Shown: piece after piece, positions 32,575-40,566 of the stretch | How positions within the stretch are numbered: the first letter of the stretch is position 1 | How the letters are laid out: the number at the start of each line of letters is the position of its first letter | Origin: Bacteroidales bacterium | GTDB lineage: Bacteria; Bacteroidota; Bacteroidia; Bacteroidales; Muribaculaceae | Direction: 5' to 3' | DNA: 64,000 bases | Assembly (NCBI GenBank): GCA_019416425.1 | Contig: DXXK01000095.1 | Span: forward strand, 56,991 to 120,990 | The notes under the pieces: model-generated | Database searches by the model: none | What the model saw: the letters and a program-made list of their open reading frames with translations, nothing else | Told to the model about the DNA's origin: nothing | Position numbers and translations under genes: made by a program

Positions 32575-34056
32575 CTATCGGCGCCAGAACTTTCGGCTGA
32601 AGATCACGATGACGGTGAAGACCTCCAGACGGCCCACCAGCATCAGCAACGAATAAAGCCACTTGACGGCAACCGGAAGCGTTCCGAACCCGCCGCCCGA
32701 GCCGGTGGCTCCATAACCCAGGCCGTTGTTGCCGATACATGACGCCGAGGCAAACAGACTGTCGGTAAATGAATAGCCATAGCCGCACATCATCATCGCG
32801 CCAAACAGCATCAAGACAAGATAGATGGCAAAGAATGACGCCATCCGCAGAACCTGACGCTCCTCCAGCGCGTGGCCGTTGATCTCGACCGTAACCGTAT
32901 GCTGCGGATACAGCACCAGTTCAAGGCTCCGGCGCATGTTCTTCCACATCGCCACAAACCTGTCGATCTTGACCGCTCCGGTGGTTGAACCCGCGCAAGC
33001 TCCCATCACCATCAATATCATGATCACCGACAACGCGAACTGGCCCCAGGCCTCATAATTCCCATACGAGAATCCGGTTGTCGTTATGGTAGTGGCCACC
33101 TGGAACAAAGGCTCCAGCAGATTGCCTCCTAAGCCGCCGTCATTGCCGTTGATCCAGCGGGCCAATGCAAACAAGCCCCACGAAACAAGCACGATCAGCC
33201 CGTACGCCTTGAAGACATCATTGCGGACCAACGCACGCCAGTTGCCGCGAAACAATCCATAGAGCAGCATGAAATTCACGCCTCCGATCAGCATGAACAC
33301 CGTGACTACCCAACCGACATATTCCGAATTCCATGCAGCGATGCTGGCGTTGCGAGTCGAGAAACCACCCGTCGACATCGTGGCGAAACCCTGGCACACC
33401 GCATCGAACAGATTCATCGGGCCGCACCACAGCAACGCAATCAACACAACGGTGAGCAACACATAGACATACAGCAACGACCTGGCTGTACTCCCGACCC
33501 GTGGATGCAGCTTGTCGTGGGTTATGCCGGTAACCTCGGCGTTGAACAGCGACAGACTCCCCGACTGGTTCAACGCAGGCAACACCACCAGCATGAAAAT
33601 CACGATACCGAGACCTCCAACCCACTGTATCAGCGCACGCCAGAACAGGATGCCGTGACTCAGCGACTCGACATCGCCGAATACAGTGGCCCCCGTAGTG
33701 GTGAATCCTGACATGGTCTCGAAAAAGGCATCCGTCACTCCGAGAGGCTGACGCATGAACAGGAACGGCACCATCCCTATCAATGAATAGGCTATCCAAA
33801 TAAACGTGGTCAGCAGATATCCCTCGCGTCGGTTCAGACGGATCTTATAATACCGCCCGCCACCTAAATGTATGAACAGTATGCCGCTCACCAGAGACAG
33901 TGCCGATGCCGTCAGGAATATCCACCAGTCCCCTTCGCCATATAGCAACGACACAAACAGCGGCAGCAACAGCATCACGGACTCCACAAACAGCAGACTC
34001 CCCGTGACGTTGCTTACCGTCTTGTAATCTATATGTATCCTTGACGTGCGGCTCAT
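32575..34056 (-). CDS. trkH: Trk-type potassium transporter membrane subunit
   Basis: 493 residues with about ten membrane segments in the four-fold M1-P-M2 arrangement. P-loop filter regions are seen as TMSGFTTTGATVF, FATMSTGGFSTRN, VATTITTTGFSYGN and ASCIGNNGLGYG, each with the selectivity glycine. It moves K+ across the inner membrane with the cytosolic regulatory ring formed by TrkA. The start codon overlaps the trkA stop (34053-34056) so the two are co-translated. Typical length, all four filters intact. Confidence 0.96.
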   Translation of the reverse strand: MSRTSRIHIDYKTVSNVTGSLLFVESVMLLLPLFVSLLYGEGDWWIFLTASALSLVSGILFIHLGGGRYYKIRLNRREGYLLTTFIWIAYSLIGMVPFLFMRQPLGVTDAFFETMSGFTTTGATVFGDVESLSHGILFWRALIQWVGGLGIVIFMLVVLPALNQSGSLSLFNAEVTGITHDKLHPRVGSTARSLLYVYVLLTVVLIALLWCGPMNLFDAVCQGFATMSTGGFSTRNASIAAWNSEYVGWVVTVFMLIGGVNFMLLYGLFRGNWRALVRNDVFKAYGLIVLVSWGLFALARWINGNDGGLGGNLLEPLFQVATTITTTGFSYGNYEAWGQFALSVIMILMVMGACAGSTTGAVKIDRFVAMWKNMRRSLELVLYPQHTVTVEINGHALEERQVLRMASFFAIYLVLMLFGAMMMCGYGYSFTDSLFASASCIGNNGLGYGATGSGGGFGTLPVAVKWLYSLLMLVGRLEVFTVIVIFSRKFWRR

Positions 34057-35393
34057 CTGAAAAGTTTCTCATATTTGTTCAGCGACCCTGACAGGCTGAA
34101 CACCACGACATGATCGCCCGGTTGGATACGGGTATCGCCCGACACCAGCATGCCATGGCCATCCCGTACAATTCCGGCAAGAGTCATGCCGTCCGGCAGC
34201 TTCAGGTCCTTGACCGCCGCCCGGGTGATCCGGGCTCCGTCGGTAGCCACGACCTCAAACACATCCGCATCCTCCAGCGACAGACATCGAGCCGTCTCCA
34301 TATTCTTGGAATCTAACAGCATCTGCAGGATGGTGCTGGAGGTCAGCAGTTTCTTGTTTACCACCACGTCTATGTTAAGATTCTCGGCCTCAGCGAAATA
34401 CTGTATATCCTCGATTTCAGCTATTGTCCACGGCACTCCGGCATCCTTGGCAAGCATCGAGCCCACTATGTTCATCTCCGATGAGTCGTTTGCGGCGATG
34501 AATACGTCGCACGTCTCCAATCCCTCTTCACTCAGCACCTCGTAGTCTCGCTGATCGGAATTGACCACCGTTACCGACGGGAACCTCATGGACAGTTTGT
34601 GGCACCTTGCGCTGTCGGATTCAACAACGGTTATATGGTAACCGGAATCGGCAAGAGCCTGCGCTATCTGTCTTGTCAGCTTTCCGGCACCCGAAATCAT
34701 AACCTTCTGTACCCGGCGCGGCGCATGGCCGCACATACGTGCCACCCGGTCAGCGACTTCCGGCAGCATCGTCAGGTAAAGTATATCGTTTACCTTAATC
34801 TGGTTGTCTCCTTTCGGAATTATGGTCTTGCCTTTGCGCCGGATCACGGCCACATGGAACGGATGCTCAGGCTTGACCAGCTCGTACAGATGACGTCCGG
34901 CAAGTTCCGAGTCCGGCCTGACCTTGACACCCACAATCACCAACGCGCCATCGTGCAGCTCGAACCATTGCTTCACCCAGTTGTGCCTCAGCAACGTTCT
35001 GATCTCGTGTGCCACAAGATATTCAGGATATACCACGATGTCTATTCCCGTGCCGCGTAACACCTCATTCATACTGTCGCCGATCAGCTCGCCGTTGTCG
35101 ATACGCGCCACCGTCCGTTTCGCTCCGAGCGCCTTGGCAAGCTGCGAGGAGACTATGTTCTCGTTGCCCCAGGGAGTGACTCCTATGAACAGGTCACAAC
35201 CCGATACACCCGCGGCACGAAGTATCGACGGCATCACTCCCGACCCCTCCTGCACCATGATGTTGTTGCGCGAGTCGAGCTCCTCCAGGCGTTTCCTGTC
35301 CTCGCCTATGAGCACCACATCCTGATTCTCGGCACACAGCTGGCGCGCCAGATGGCTCCCCGTATCGCCGTCGCCGCCTATTATAATCTTCAT
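34053..35393 (-). CDS. trkA: Trk potassium transporter NAD-binding regulatory subunit
   Basis: 446 residues from the ATG at 35393, chosen because the Rossmann start MKIIIGGDGDTGSHLARQL follows at once. The open frame continues 36 codons upstream without family similarity. It contains two RCK units, each with an NAD-binding fold (GGDGDTGS near residue 6; ISGAGKLTRQIAQAL near 230) and a TrkA-C domain (about 140-220 and 365-446). It binds NAD(H)/ATP and gates TrkH. Operon partner of trkH through a 4-bp overlap; 108 bp from the Rel homologue stop upstream. Confidence 0.95.
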   Translation of the reverse strand: MKIIIGGDGDTGSHLARQLCAENQDVVLIGEDRKRLEELDSRNNIMVQEGSGVMPSILRAAGVSGCDLFIGVTPWGNENIVSSQLAKALGAKRTVARIDNGELIGDSMNEVLRGTGIDIVVYPEYLVAHEIRTLLRHNWVKQWFELHDGALVIVGVKVRPDSELAGRHLYELVKPEHPFHVAVIRRKGKTIIPKGDNQIKVNDILYLTMLPEVADRVARMCGHAPRRVQKVMISGAGKLTRQIAQALADSGYHITVVESDSARCHKLSMRFPSVTVVNSDQRDYEVLSEEGLETCDVFIAANDSSEMNIVGSMLAKDAGVPWTIAEIEDIQYFAEAENLNIDVVVNKKLLTSSTILQMLLDSKNMETARCLSLEDADVFEVVATDGARITRAAVKDLKLPDGMTLAGIVRDGHGMLVSGDTRIQPGDHVVVFSLSGSLNKYEKLFR

Positions 35394-35501
35394 CTGACAG
35401 TATTTTTGAAGTCGAAGGCAACCTTCCTGATCAATGGGGCGGTTGCCTACATTCTCAACAAACCCCGATACGATTAGTTTATTGTATATTGTCTGTGTCA
35501 A

Positions 35502-37463
35502 TCAGTCGGGAAGGCTGTCCAGGCGCTTCACCTCGTCGACGCCGCTGATGGCCTGGAAATGCCTCATTATGGTGCGGATCTCGTCGTAGGAATGTACGCC
35601 GAACTTGATGAGGCACACCACGATGTTGCGCTCGGTCTTGGTGTTGAACGACTCCATCGACAGGTTCAGCGTATTGGTGATGCAGTCCGCCAGGTCGATC
35701 AGCAGATGATGGCGGTCCACGGCGCGGACACGGAGCGTGACGGGATACAGCTCGTCGGTGGGCTTGAAGTCATCGACGGACACTACATCGTCGCCGTAGG
35801 ACGAGGCCATCGTGATTCCCTCATGGCAGTCACGCTTGTGCACGGTCACGACATCGTGGTTGTAATGGTCGCGGATACCGATGACTTCCTCGCCGGGGAT
35901 AGGATGGCATACGGGACAACGGCGGAATTTGGGCTTGGGCAGCTTCTCGCGGTAACGGCGGATGGCGGTCCTGGCCTTGTAGGTATGCGCGAAATCCTCC
36001 CAGTCGGGCGCCGGATGGGCATCCTTGTCCGTGAATATGGTCACCACGTCGCCGCGGCGGAGTACCGTGTTGACCGGATCCAGACGGCTGTTGATACGGG
36101 CGTACTTGGCATGGTCGCCCAGATGGTCGCTGACCTCGTACGCGAAATCGATCACCGTGGAGTTCTGCGGCAGAATCACCTTCTCGCCCGTCGGCGTGAA
36201 CACCTGTATGTCGTCGTTGTAGAAGTTGGTGATGATGTCCTCCATGTAGCGCTCGTTGCTCTCGGTGTTGCCGATGGTGTCGCGCAGCACACGGCGGAAC
36301 TTCTCGATCCAGCGCTGGATGTTCTCCTCGTTGCGCTCGGCTATGCATCCCAGCTGCGACTGGCGGTTCATGGCCTCGCTGCTGATGTGCACCTCCTGCC
36401 AGCGGCCGAAGTCCGGCAGCAGCTTCGTGTGGATGGCCTGGTAGCCGTTCTCCTTCGGAGCGTCGATGTAGTTGCTCATGCTGCAGTGCTTCTCCTTGAA
36501 GCGGTCCGTCAGGATGCAGTAGATCTGCATGGCCATCTGCTTCTCGGTCAGCTCGGTGACCTTCTCGTCGAAGATCACGTCTACGAAGTGGCGGTACTTC
36601 AGATGGTTGAAGTCATCGCCGTACTTGTGCATCTTGCGCCACAGGCTGAACGGACGGCGGAAGTCCACCACCACGCGGCATTTGATGCCGGCATTGTCCA
36701 GCGTCTCGGATATCTGACGGCGGAAGGTCTCCAGGTTCTCCTTGTTGGCCGCCACATGGTCGGCTATCTGCTGCGACAGCTCCTCGTACTCGTCCGGGCA
36801 GCGGTAACGGAACGACAGGTTCTCCAGCTCGGTCTTGATGTTGTAAAGTCCGAGACGGTTGGCCAGCGGAGCGTAGAAATAGTCGGTCTCGCCTGCTATC
36901 TTCATCTGCTTCTCCGGCTTCATCGACGCCAAGGTACGCATGTTGTGCAGTCGGTCGGCAAGTTTCACCAGTATGGCGCGGATATCGTACTGCATGGAGT
37001 CCAGCAGCTGGCGGTAGTTGTCAAGCTGTTTGGACAGCTCGTAGTTGTCGGTAGGCTTCTTGGTGACCACCTGCACCAGGAACGCGACGTCGTCGCCGAA
37101 ACGGTCGCGGATATCGCCGATGGTGTAGTGCGTGTCCTCCACCACATCGTGCAGGAAGCATGCAATCACCGGATTGGCACCGAGGTGCAGCTCGCGCGCG
37201 GCGATGTCGGCCACGGCGATGGGATGCAGTATATAGGGCTCCCCGCTCTTGCGGCGTTGAGGCGCATGCGCAACACGCGCCAGCTCGAAAGCCGCGTGGA
37301 TACGCTGCATGTCCCCGTCCGACACTCGTGTTTCCATGATTCGGAACACGCTCTCGGCACGCTCGGCTATTATCTTGTCGTACTTTGCCTTAATCTCCTC
37401 TTCACTCAGGCCCTCGTTCTCCTGTCCGGAGACAATTGCGCCTTTCCCCTTTTCATTCAGCAT
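35502..37463 (-). CDS. Rel/SpoT-family protein with intact hydrolase and altered synthetase site
   Basis: 653 residues: HD hydrolase (about 40-190), synthetase-like domain (about 230-370), TGS (about 415-475), helical and zinc-finger regions (PVCHPIPGEEVIG) and a C-terminal ACT. Hydrolase residues are intact: RKSGEPYILHP, FLHDVVEDT and KLADRLHNMRTL. In the synthetase domain the usual RxKD before YIAxPK reads SMSN (SMSNYIDAPKENGYQAIHT), and the D-x-x-A-x-R catalytic segment reads RHFVDVIF, so ppGpp synthesis is probably lost. This would be a mainly (p)ppGpp-degrading member alongside a second Rel elsewhere in the genome (inference; some Bacteroidales carry two). It is monocistronic or leads into trkA. 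Confidence 0.9.
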   Translation of the reverse strand: MLNEKGKGAIVSGQENEGLSEEEIKAKYDKIIAERAESVFRIMETRVSDGDMQRIHAAFELARVAHAPQRRKSGEPYILHPIAVADIAARELHLGANPVIACFLHDVVEDTHYTIGDIRDRFGDDVAFLVQVVTKKPTDNYELSKQLDNYRQLLDSMQYDIRAILVKLADRLHNMRTLASMKPEKQMKIAGETDYFYAPLANRLGLYNIKTELENLSFRYRCPDEYEELSQQIADHVAANKENLETFRRQISETLDNAGIKCRVVVDFRRPFSLWRKMHKYGDDFNHLKYRHFVDVIFDEKVTELTEKQMAMQIYCILTDRFKEKHCSMSNYIDAPKENGYQAIHTKLLPDFGRWQEVHISSEAMNRQSQLGCIAERNEENIQRWIEKFRRVLRDTIGNTESNERYMEDIITNFYNDDIQVFTPTGEKVILPQNSTVIDFAYEVSDHLGDHAKYARINSRLDPVNTVLRRGDVVTIFTDKDAHPAPDWEDFAHTYKARTAIRRYREKLPKPKFRRCPVCHPIPGEEVIGIRDHYNHDVVTVHKRDCHEGITMASSYGDDVVSVDDFKPTDELYPVTLRVRAVDRHHLLIDLADCITNTLNLSMESFNTKTERNIVVCLIKFGVHSYDEIRTIMRHFQAISGVDEVKRLDSLPD

Positions 37464-37496
37464 AGCAAACCAATGATTTTAGTGATACAACCTCAA

Positions 37497-37522
37497 GCGG
37501 AGGCAGCCACAGGCGCCTCCGC
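37497..37522 (-). terminator. Hairpin between the BNR/YhcH gene and the Rel homologue
   Basis: GCGGAGGC and GCCTCCGC form an 8-bp GC-rich stem with a 10-nt loop 58 nt past the stop of the BNR gene. No U-tract follows, so it may be a weak terminator or only a structured 3' end. Confidence 0.4.
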
Positions 37523-37579
37523 GTTAATGATTGTATCAACGTTCATTACCCCTAAATATTATAGGCAAAGTAACAAAAA

Positions 37580-40012
37580 TTATTCCACATAATCAAGCTT
37601 CACGACAATAACCCTGATTTTCTGGTCATTGCCGTCGTTGTTGATCTTGGCTATATGCCAGTCGTTGGGAAAGAACAGGAAGAACCGGTCGGGCTTCGAG
37701 TCATAGAAGCGGGCCTTGTTCCTGTCATAGTCGTAATGAATCACGTCCGGTTTGTAGTCACAGTTCGGCGTGCTGGTGACATGGTCGATGATTCCGAAAC
37801 GTTCAGTGCCCTTCACCACCCACTGAAAGTCGATATGCGTGCGGTGGCTTTCGGTGCCGCACTTCTCCAGCGGATTGTTGCTGCTGTCCTCGACGCTTGC
37901 AGTCAGGTTGCTCCCCTCGATGGCATGGCGTCCGGCCGGAATCGTCAGCAGGTCAGTCTTCTGCAGCCATTCGAACATCTGGTCCCACTGCTTCTTGTTC
38001 TTGGTGTACTGCTCCTGGAAGTCCACCGCGTTGACCGATGCGTCAGGCAACGCCTTGGAGAAATCTCCCTTCCAGACTCCGCTCTTGACCCAGGCCTCCG
38101 CCTCGGCTACCTGCTTGCGGTCGTCGCACTGGCGGGTATAGATTCCCTTGGCCTCCACATCCGCCGTCACTTTCTTGACCTGGTCCTGGCTCAGAGCCGC
38201 GGGATAGACGCTGTAACACGTCACGACGCCGGTGCCGGCCGTTGCCTTGATCTGATTCAGGTCCAGTCCGGCTACGTCAACCGACTGGTCCAGCAGGCCG
38301 TCGATATAGGTCCTGAGCACTCCGTCGGCATAAACGAGACATACAATAACGTTGTCAGGAATCTCGGGAGCGCACCATTTGCCGTCTGTGGCGCGGTGAT
38401 AACGTTTCCAGCCGTCGGCCGTGGCCAGCTTGTTCGAGCTGTTGTGGACACTTCCCTCCGTAATCAGGTAGGGCATGAGCGTCTCCCTGTCGATACCATA
38501 ACTGAAGTTGCCGAAACTCCAGCTCGAGCCGGGCAGCCGGTCGGCGCCGTCACTGAGTTTCAACACAACGGTAAAGCCGTTCCTGGAGTTGACATTCAAC
38601 GCCACTTCATTGTTTCCGTTCAATGTGCCGTTAGACGTGGCTGCCGGTATCTTGGACAGGTCCACAGGCAGTTTGCCGTTTATCTTGATGGCAGTGGGAT
38701 AGCCCTTGGGGCGCTTCTGGCTCACAATCCAGTCGTAATAGTCTCCGCTCATCCATCCAAGGTTGATGGACTCATCCACTGCTCCGGGTATGGAATAGGG
38801 ACGGGCGTTCCCCTTGGCGGAATTGCTTGTGACCGCCTCACGGCTTACCGTGCCATCATCGTTTACGGTAAACTTCACGATCTCGTAAACCTTGCCGTTT
38901 TTGCCTTCAACGGGCACCGATCCGTAGACCACACGCGAATTGTTCTTGTCGATCGACATACCGCCGCTGTAGCAGTTCTCGGTCTCCGGAGTCTGATGGA
39001 AATGACCGCCGGCATTGCTCAGGAAGGTCTTCTTCCATTCATTGCCGTCCCATGTTACGTAGTAATAGTTGTGATCCTTCTTGTCATCGGAAATCTGAAC
39101 CATTGCAATAACGGGCCGCTTCAGCGAGTCCATGGAGACTTCCCATACCCAGTTGCGGTAATTGGAATCCTCCACCACGGCGTCGGGATTGGCCTTAACG
39201 TATTCCGGACGCTTGTTGACGTGATGCGGACCATCCTGGATACGCGACAGCACCTTGCCGTTGACGTCCTTCAGATAGAGGCCGTTGACGTCGATCTCAT
39301 TGAAGTATACGAAATTGGGCGATTCATTGTCGGGATGGCCCGTGGTATAGGTCAGGTAAATCTTGTCCTTGCCGTTCGATGCATATTTGGCGTAGGGACG
39401 CGCTCCGGTGGACTGCACTATCTGGTAAGGCCCCCAGTCGAAACCGGTGTCGCCGTTGGCGTCCGGCATGAGCAGACGGGCGATGGTGGGATGCCAGTTG
39501 ATGCCGCGCCAGCACAGGTAGATGTGCTTGGGGTCGTCCTTCAGGATGAACGGCGAGGGGTAGGTGGTGTTGTTCCATGTACGGAGCACCTTCTCCGGAC
39601 CCAGGGTGGTGATGTCGCCGGGTTTCTGCGACACGCGGTAGTAGAAGCATGGGTCGTCGGTATGGCGCGAGTAGAAGATCATCACGCGCTCGTCGGGCAG
39701 TACCAGGAACGTGGGGTTGTTATGGTCGTCGGGCTGGAACCATGAGCGGATCAGCACATCCTCCTTCTTATTGTTCTTGCAGTCGATCTGTGTCGCCTTT
39801 ACGTTGCCGTGGACATCAATATAGCCGATGTAGGTCTTGTCGATGGTGCCGTCGGCGTTCTCGTAATGGAGAGCCCTCGGGTCGGCGAACCAGCACCAAG
39901 CCCCCTCGGGAGTAACCTCGTTGCCCTGGTAAGATGCAGCTTTCGCCGCTGACCCTTCGTTGATGGCTGTGGCCGCCAGCAGCAGGGTCAATGTCAGAAT
40001 TCGATTTTTCAT
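37580..40012 (-). CDS. Secreted BNR/LamG/YhcH fusion, putative polysaccharide-degrading protein
   Basis: 810 residues: signal peptide (LTLTLLLAATAINEGSAA), a beta-propeller of the BNR_4 type (about 30-430; GAWCWFADPRALHY, FYYRVSQKPGDI, GPYQIVQSTGARPYAKY), a LamG/concanavalin-like sandwich (about 440-620; NVNSRNGFTVVLKLSDG, YADGVLRTYIDGLLDQSV), and a C-terminal YhcH/YjgK/YiaL domain (about 640-810; FQWVVKGTERFGI, RFFLFFPNDWHIAKI). BNR_4 proteins include ulvan-lyase-like enzymes, and YhcH proteins act on sialic-acid-like or acidic sugars with a metal-binding cupin site. The combination suggests periplasmic or surface processing of acidic glycans; the substrate is unknown. No Sus genes are adjacent. 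Confidence 0.85.
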   Translation of the reverse strand: MKNRILTLTLLLAATAINEGSAAKAASYQGNEVTPEGAWCWFADPRALHYENADGTIDKTYIGYIDVHGNVKATQIDCKNNKKEDVLIRSWFQPDDHNNPTFLVLPDERVMIFYSRHTDDPCFYYRVSQKPGDITTLGPEKVLRTWNNTTYPSPFILKDDPKHIYLCWRGINWHPTIARLLMPDANGDTGFDWGPYQIVQSTGARPYAKYASNGKDKIYLTYTTGHPDNESPNFVYFNEIDVNGLYLKDVNGKVLSRIQDGPHHVNKRPEYVKANPDAVVEDSNYRNWVWEVSMDSLKRPVIAMVQISDDKKDHNYYYVTWDGNEWKKTFLSNAGGHFHQTPETENCYSGGMSIDKNNSRVVYGSVPVEGKNGKVYEIVKFTVNDDGTVSREAVTSNSAKGNARPYSIPGAVDESINLGWMSGDYYDWIVSQKRPKGYPTAIKINGKLPVDLSKIPAATSNGTLNGNNEVALNVNSRNGFTVVLKLSDGADRLPGSSWSFGNFSYGIDRETLMPYLITEGSVHNSSNKLATADGWKRYHRATDGKWCAPEIPDNVIVCLVYADGVLRTYIDGLLDQSVDVAGLDLNQIKATAGTGVVTCYSVYPAALSQDQVKKVTADVEAKGIYTRQCDDRKQVAEAEAWVKSGVWKGDFSKALPDASVNAVDFQEQYTKNKKQWDQMFEWLQKTDLLTIPAGRHAIEGSNLTASVEDSSNNPLEKCGTESHRTHIDFQWVVKGTERFGIIDHVTSTPNCDYKPDVIHYDYDRNKARFYDSKPDRFFLFFPNDWHIAKINNDGNDQKIRVIVVKLDYVE

Positions 40013-40112
40013 CTGTCAGATCATTCGTCAGGTTAAGTTCGTAAGTGGTTTCAACAATATTAAATAACGTTGGCAACTCATATGAAATTGCCCGAACTTC
40101 TGCGGAAATAAA

Positions 40113-40144
40113 TTTGTTAATGTAATACATTTGTATTAATTTTG
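40113..40144 (+). promoter_or_regulatory. Promoter of the RHH antitoxin-like gene
   Basis: TTTG (40113-40116), 20-nt spacer, TAATTTTG (40137-40144). Transcription would begin near 40151, downstream of the ATG at 40142, which therefore cannot be used; the ATG at 40163 is the start. Confidence 0.75.
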
Positions 40145-40162
40145 CACACAAACAAACACATT

Positions 40163-40414
40163 ATGGATATAGCAGTACAGAAAAAGGCTCAGAGTTTCCG
40201 TTTGCCTGTCGATTTGATAGAACGCCTGAAACAGATGGCGAAACGTCAGAACCGCAGTCTCAATAATTTCGTTGAGTGTGCTCTGCTGGATCTTGCTTAT
40301 TCCGAACCAAATGCCGAAACCAAGGCAGCAATAGAGGAAGCCAAGGCAGGAAAACTCCAGGGTCCACTTGATGTCTCAAGTGTCGAAGCCATGTACAAGT
40401 CTATGGGATTATGA
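40163..40414 (+). CDS. Ribbon-helix-helix antitoxin-like protein
   Basis: 83 residues. The N-terminal strand and helices KAQSFRLPVDLIERLKQMAKRQNRSLNNFVECALLDLAY match a ribbon-helix-helix DNA-binding dimer of the MetJ/Arc/antitoxin type. The tail (ETKAAIEEAKAGKLQGPLDVSSVEAMYKSMGL) resembles the toxin-binding tail of Bacteroidales antitoxins. Its stop overlaps the ATG of a truncated toxin-like frame, so it now stands without a working toxin and may act only as a DNA-binding repressor of its own promoter. Confidence 0.82.
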   Translation: MDIAVQKKAQSFRLPVDLIERLKQMAKRQNRSLNNFVECALLDLAYSEPNAETKAAIEEAKAGKLQGPLDVSSVEAMYKSMGL

Positions 40415-40509
40415 AAATCCTTAGATTTTCATCTCAGTACAAGAAAGACAGGCATCACAATCTTCAAAAGGCTATTCGAGTCCATATTGAATCTCGAATA
40501 GCCTTTTAA
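40411..40509 (+). pseudogene. Truncated RelE/YafQ-like toxin remnant
   Basis: An ATG overlapping the antitoxin stop (ATGA) opens a 32-codon frame whose first 20 residues, MKILRFSSQYKKDRHHNLQK, look like the N-terminal strand and helix of RelE/YafQ toxins (xxFSxxYKKDxK). The frame then runs straight into the terminator stem and stops. The remaining 60-70 residues of a toxin, including the catalytic ones, are gone. A short functional peptide is the less likely alternative. Confidence 0.65.
40470..40507. terminator. Rho-independent terminator, probably bidirectional
   Basis: Perfect 11-bp stem GGCTATTCGAG / CTCGAATAGCC with a 12-nt loop, TTTT on the right and AAAA to the left. It serves the antitoxin gene on the plus strand and the converging surface-protein operon on the minus strand. 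Confidence 0.85.
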
Positions 40510-40566
40510 AGCTTTTGTATATTTTAGGGAGTTACAAAAGATTACACTCTCTCCCGTCCGTCGCAA

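Noticed and set aside
32495..32788. Longer N-terminus of the TPR regulator
   Set aside because: The added residues run inside trkH in another frame and would bury the lipoprotein signal.
35394..35501. trkA start at the upstream ATG (35501)
   Set aside because: The extra 36 residues have no family similarity, and the Rossmann strand starts exactly at the ATG at 35393.
35559..37592. 677-codon open frame on the plus strand opposite the Rel homologue
   Set aside because: It is the mirror frame of a strongly coding GC-rich gene; no domain, signal or start context is seen, and the Rel domains on the other strand are unambiguous.
37655..39745. 696-codon open frame on the plus strand opposite the BNR/LamG/YhcH gene
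   Set aside because: Composition (V/G/R/H-rich, no motif) is typical of an antisense shadow, while the minus-strand product has three recognised domains.
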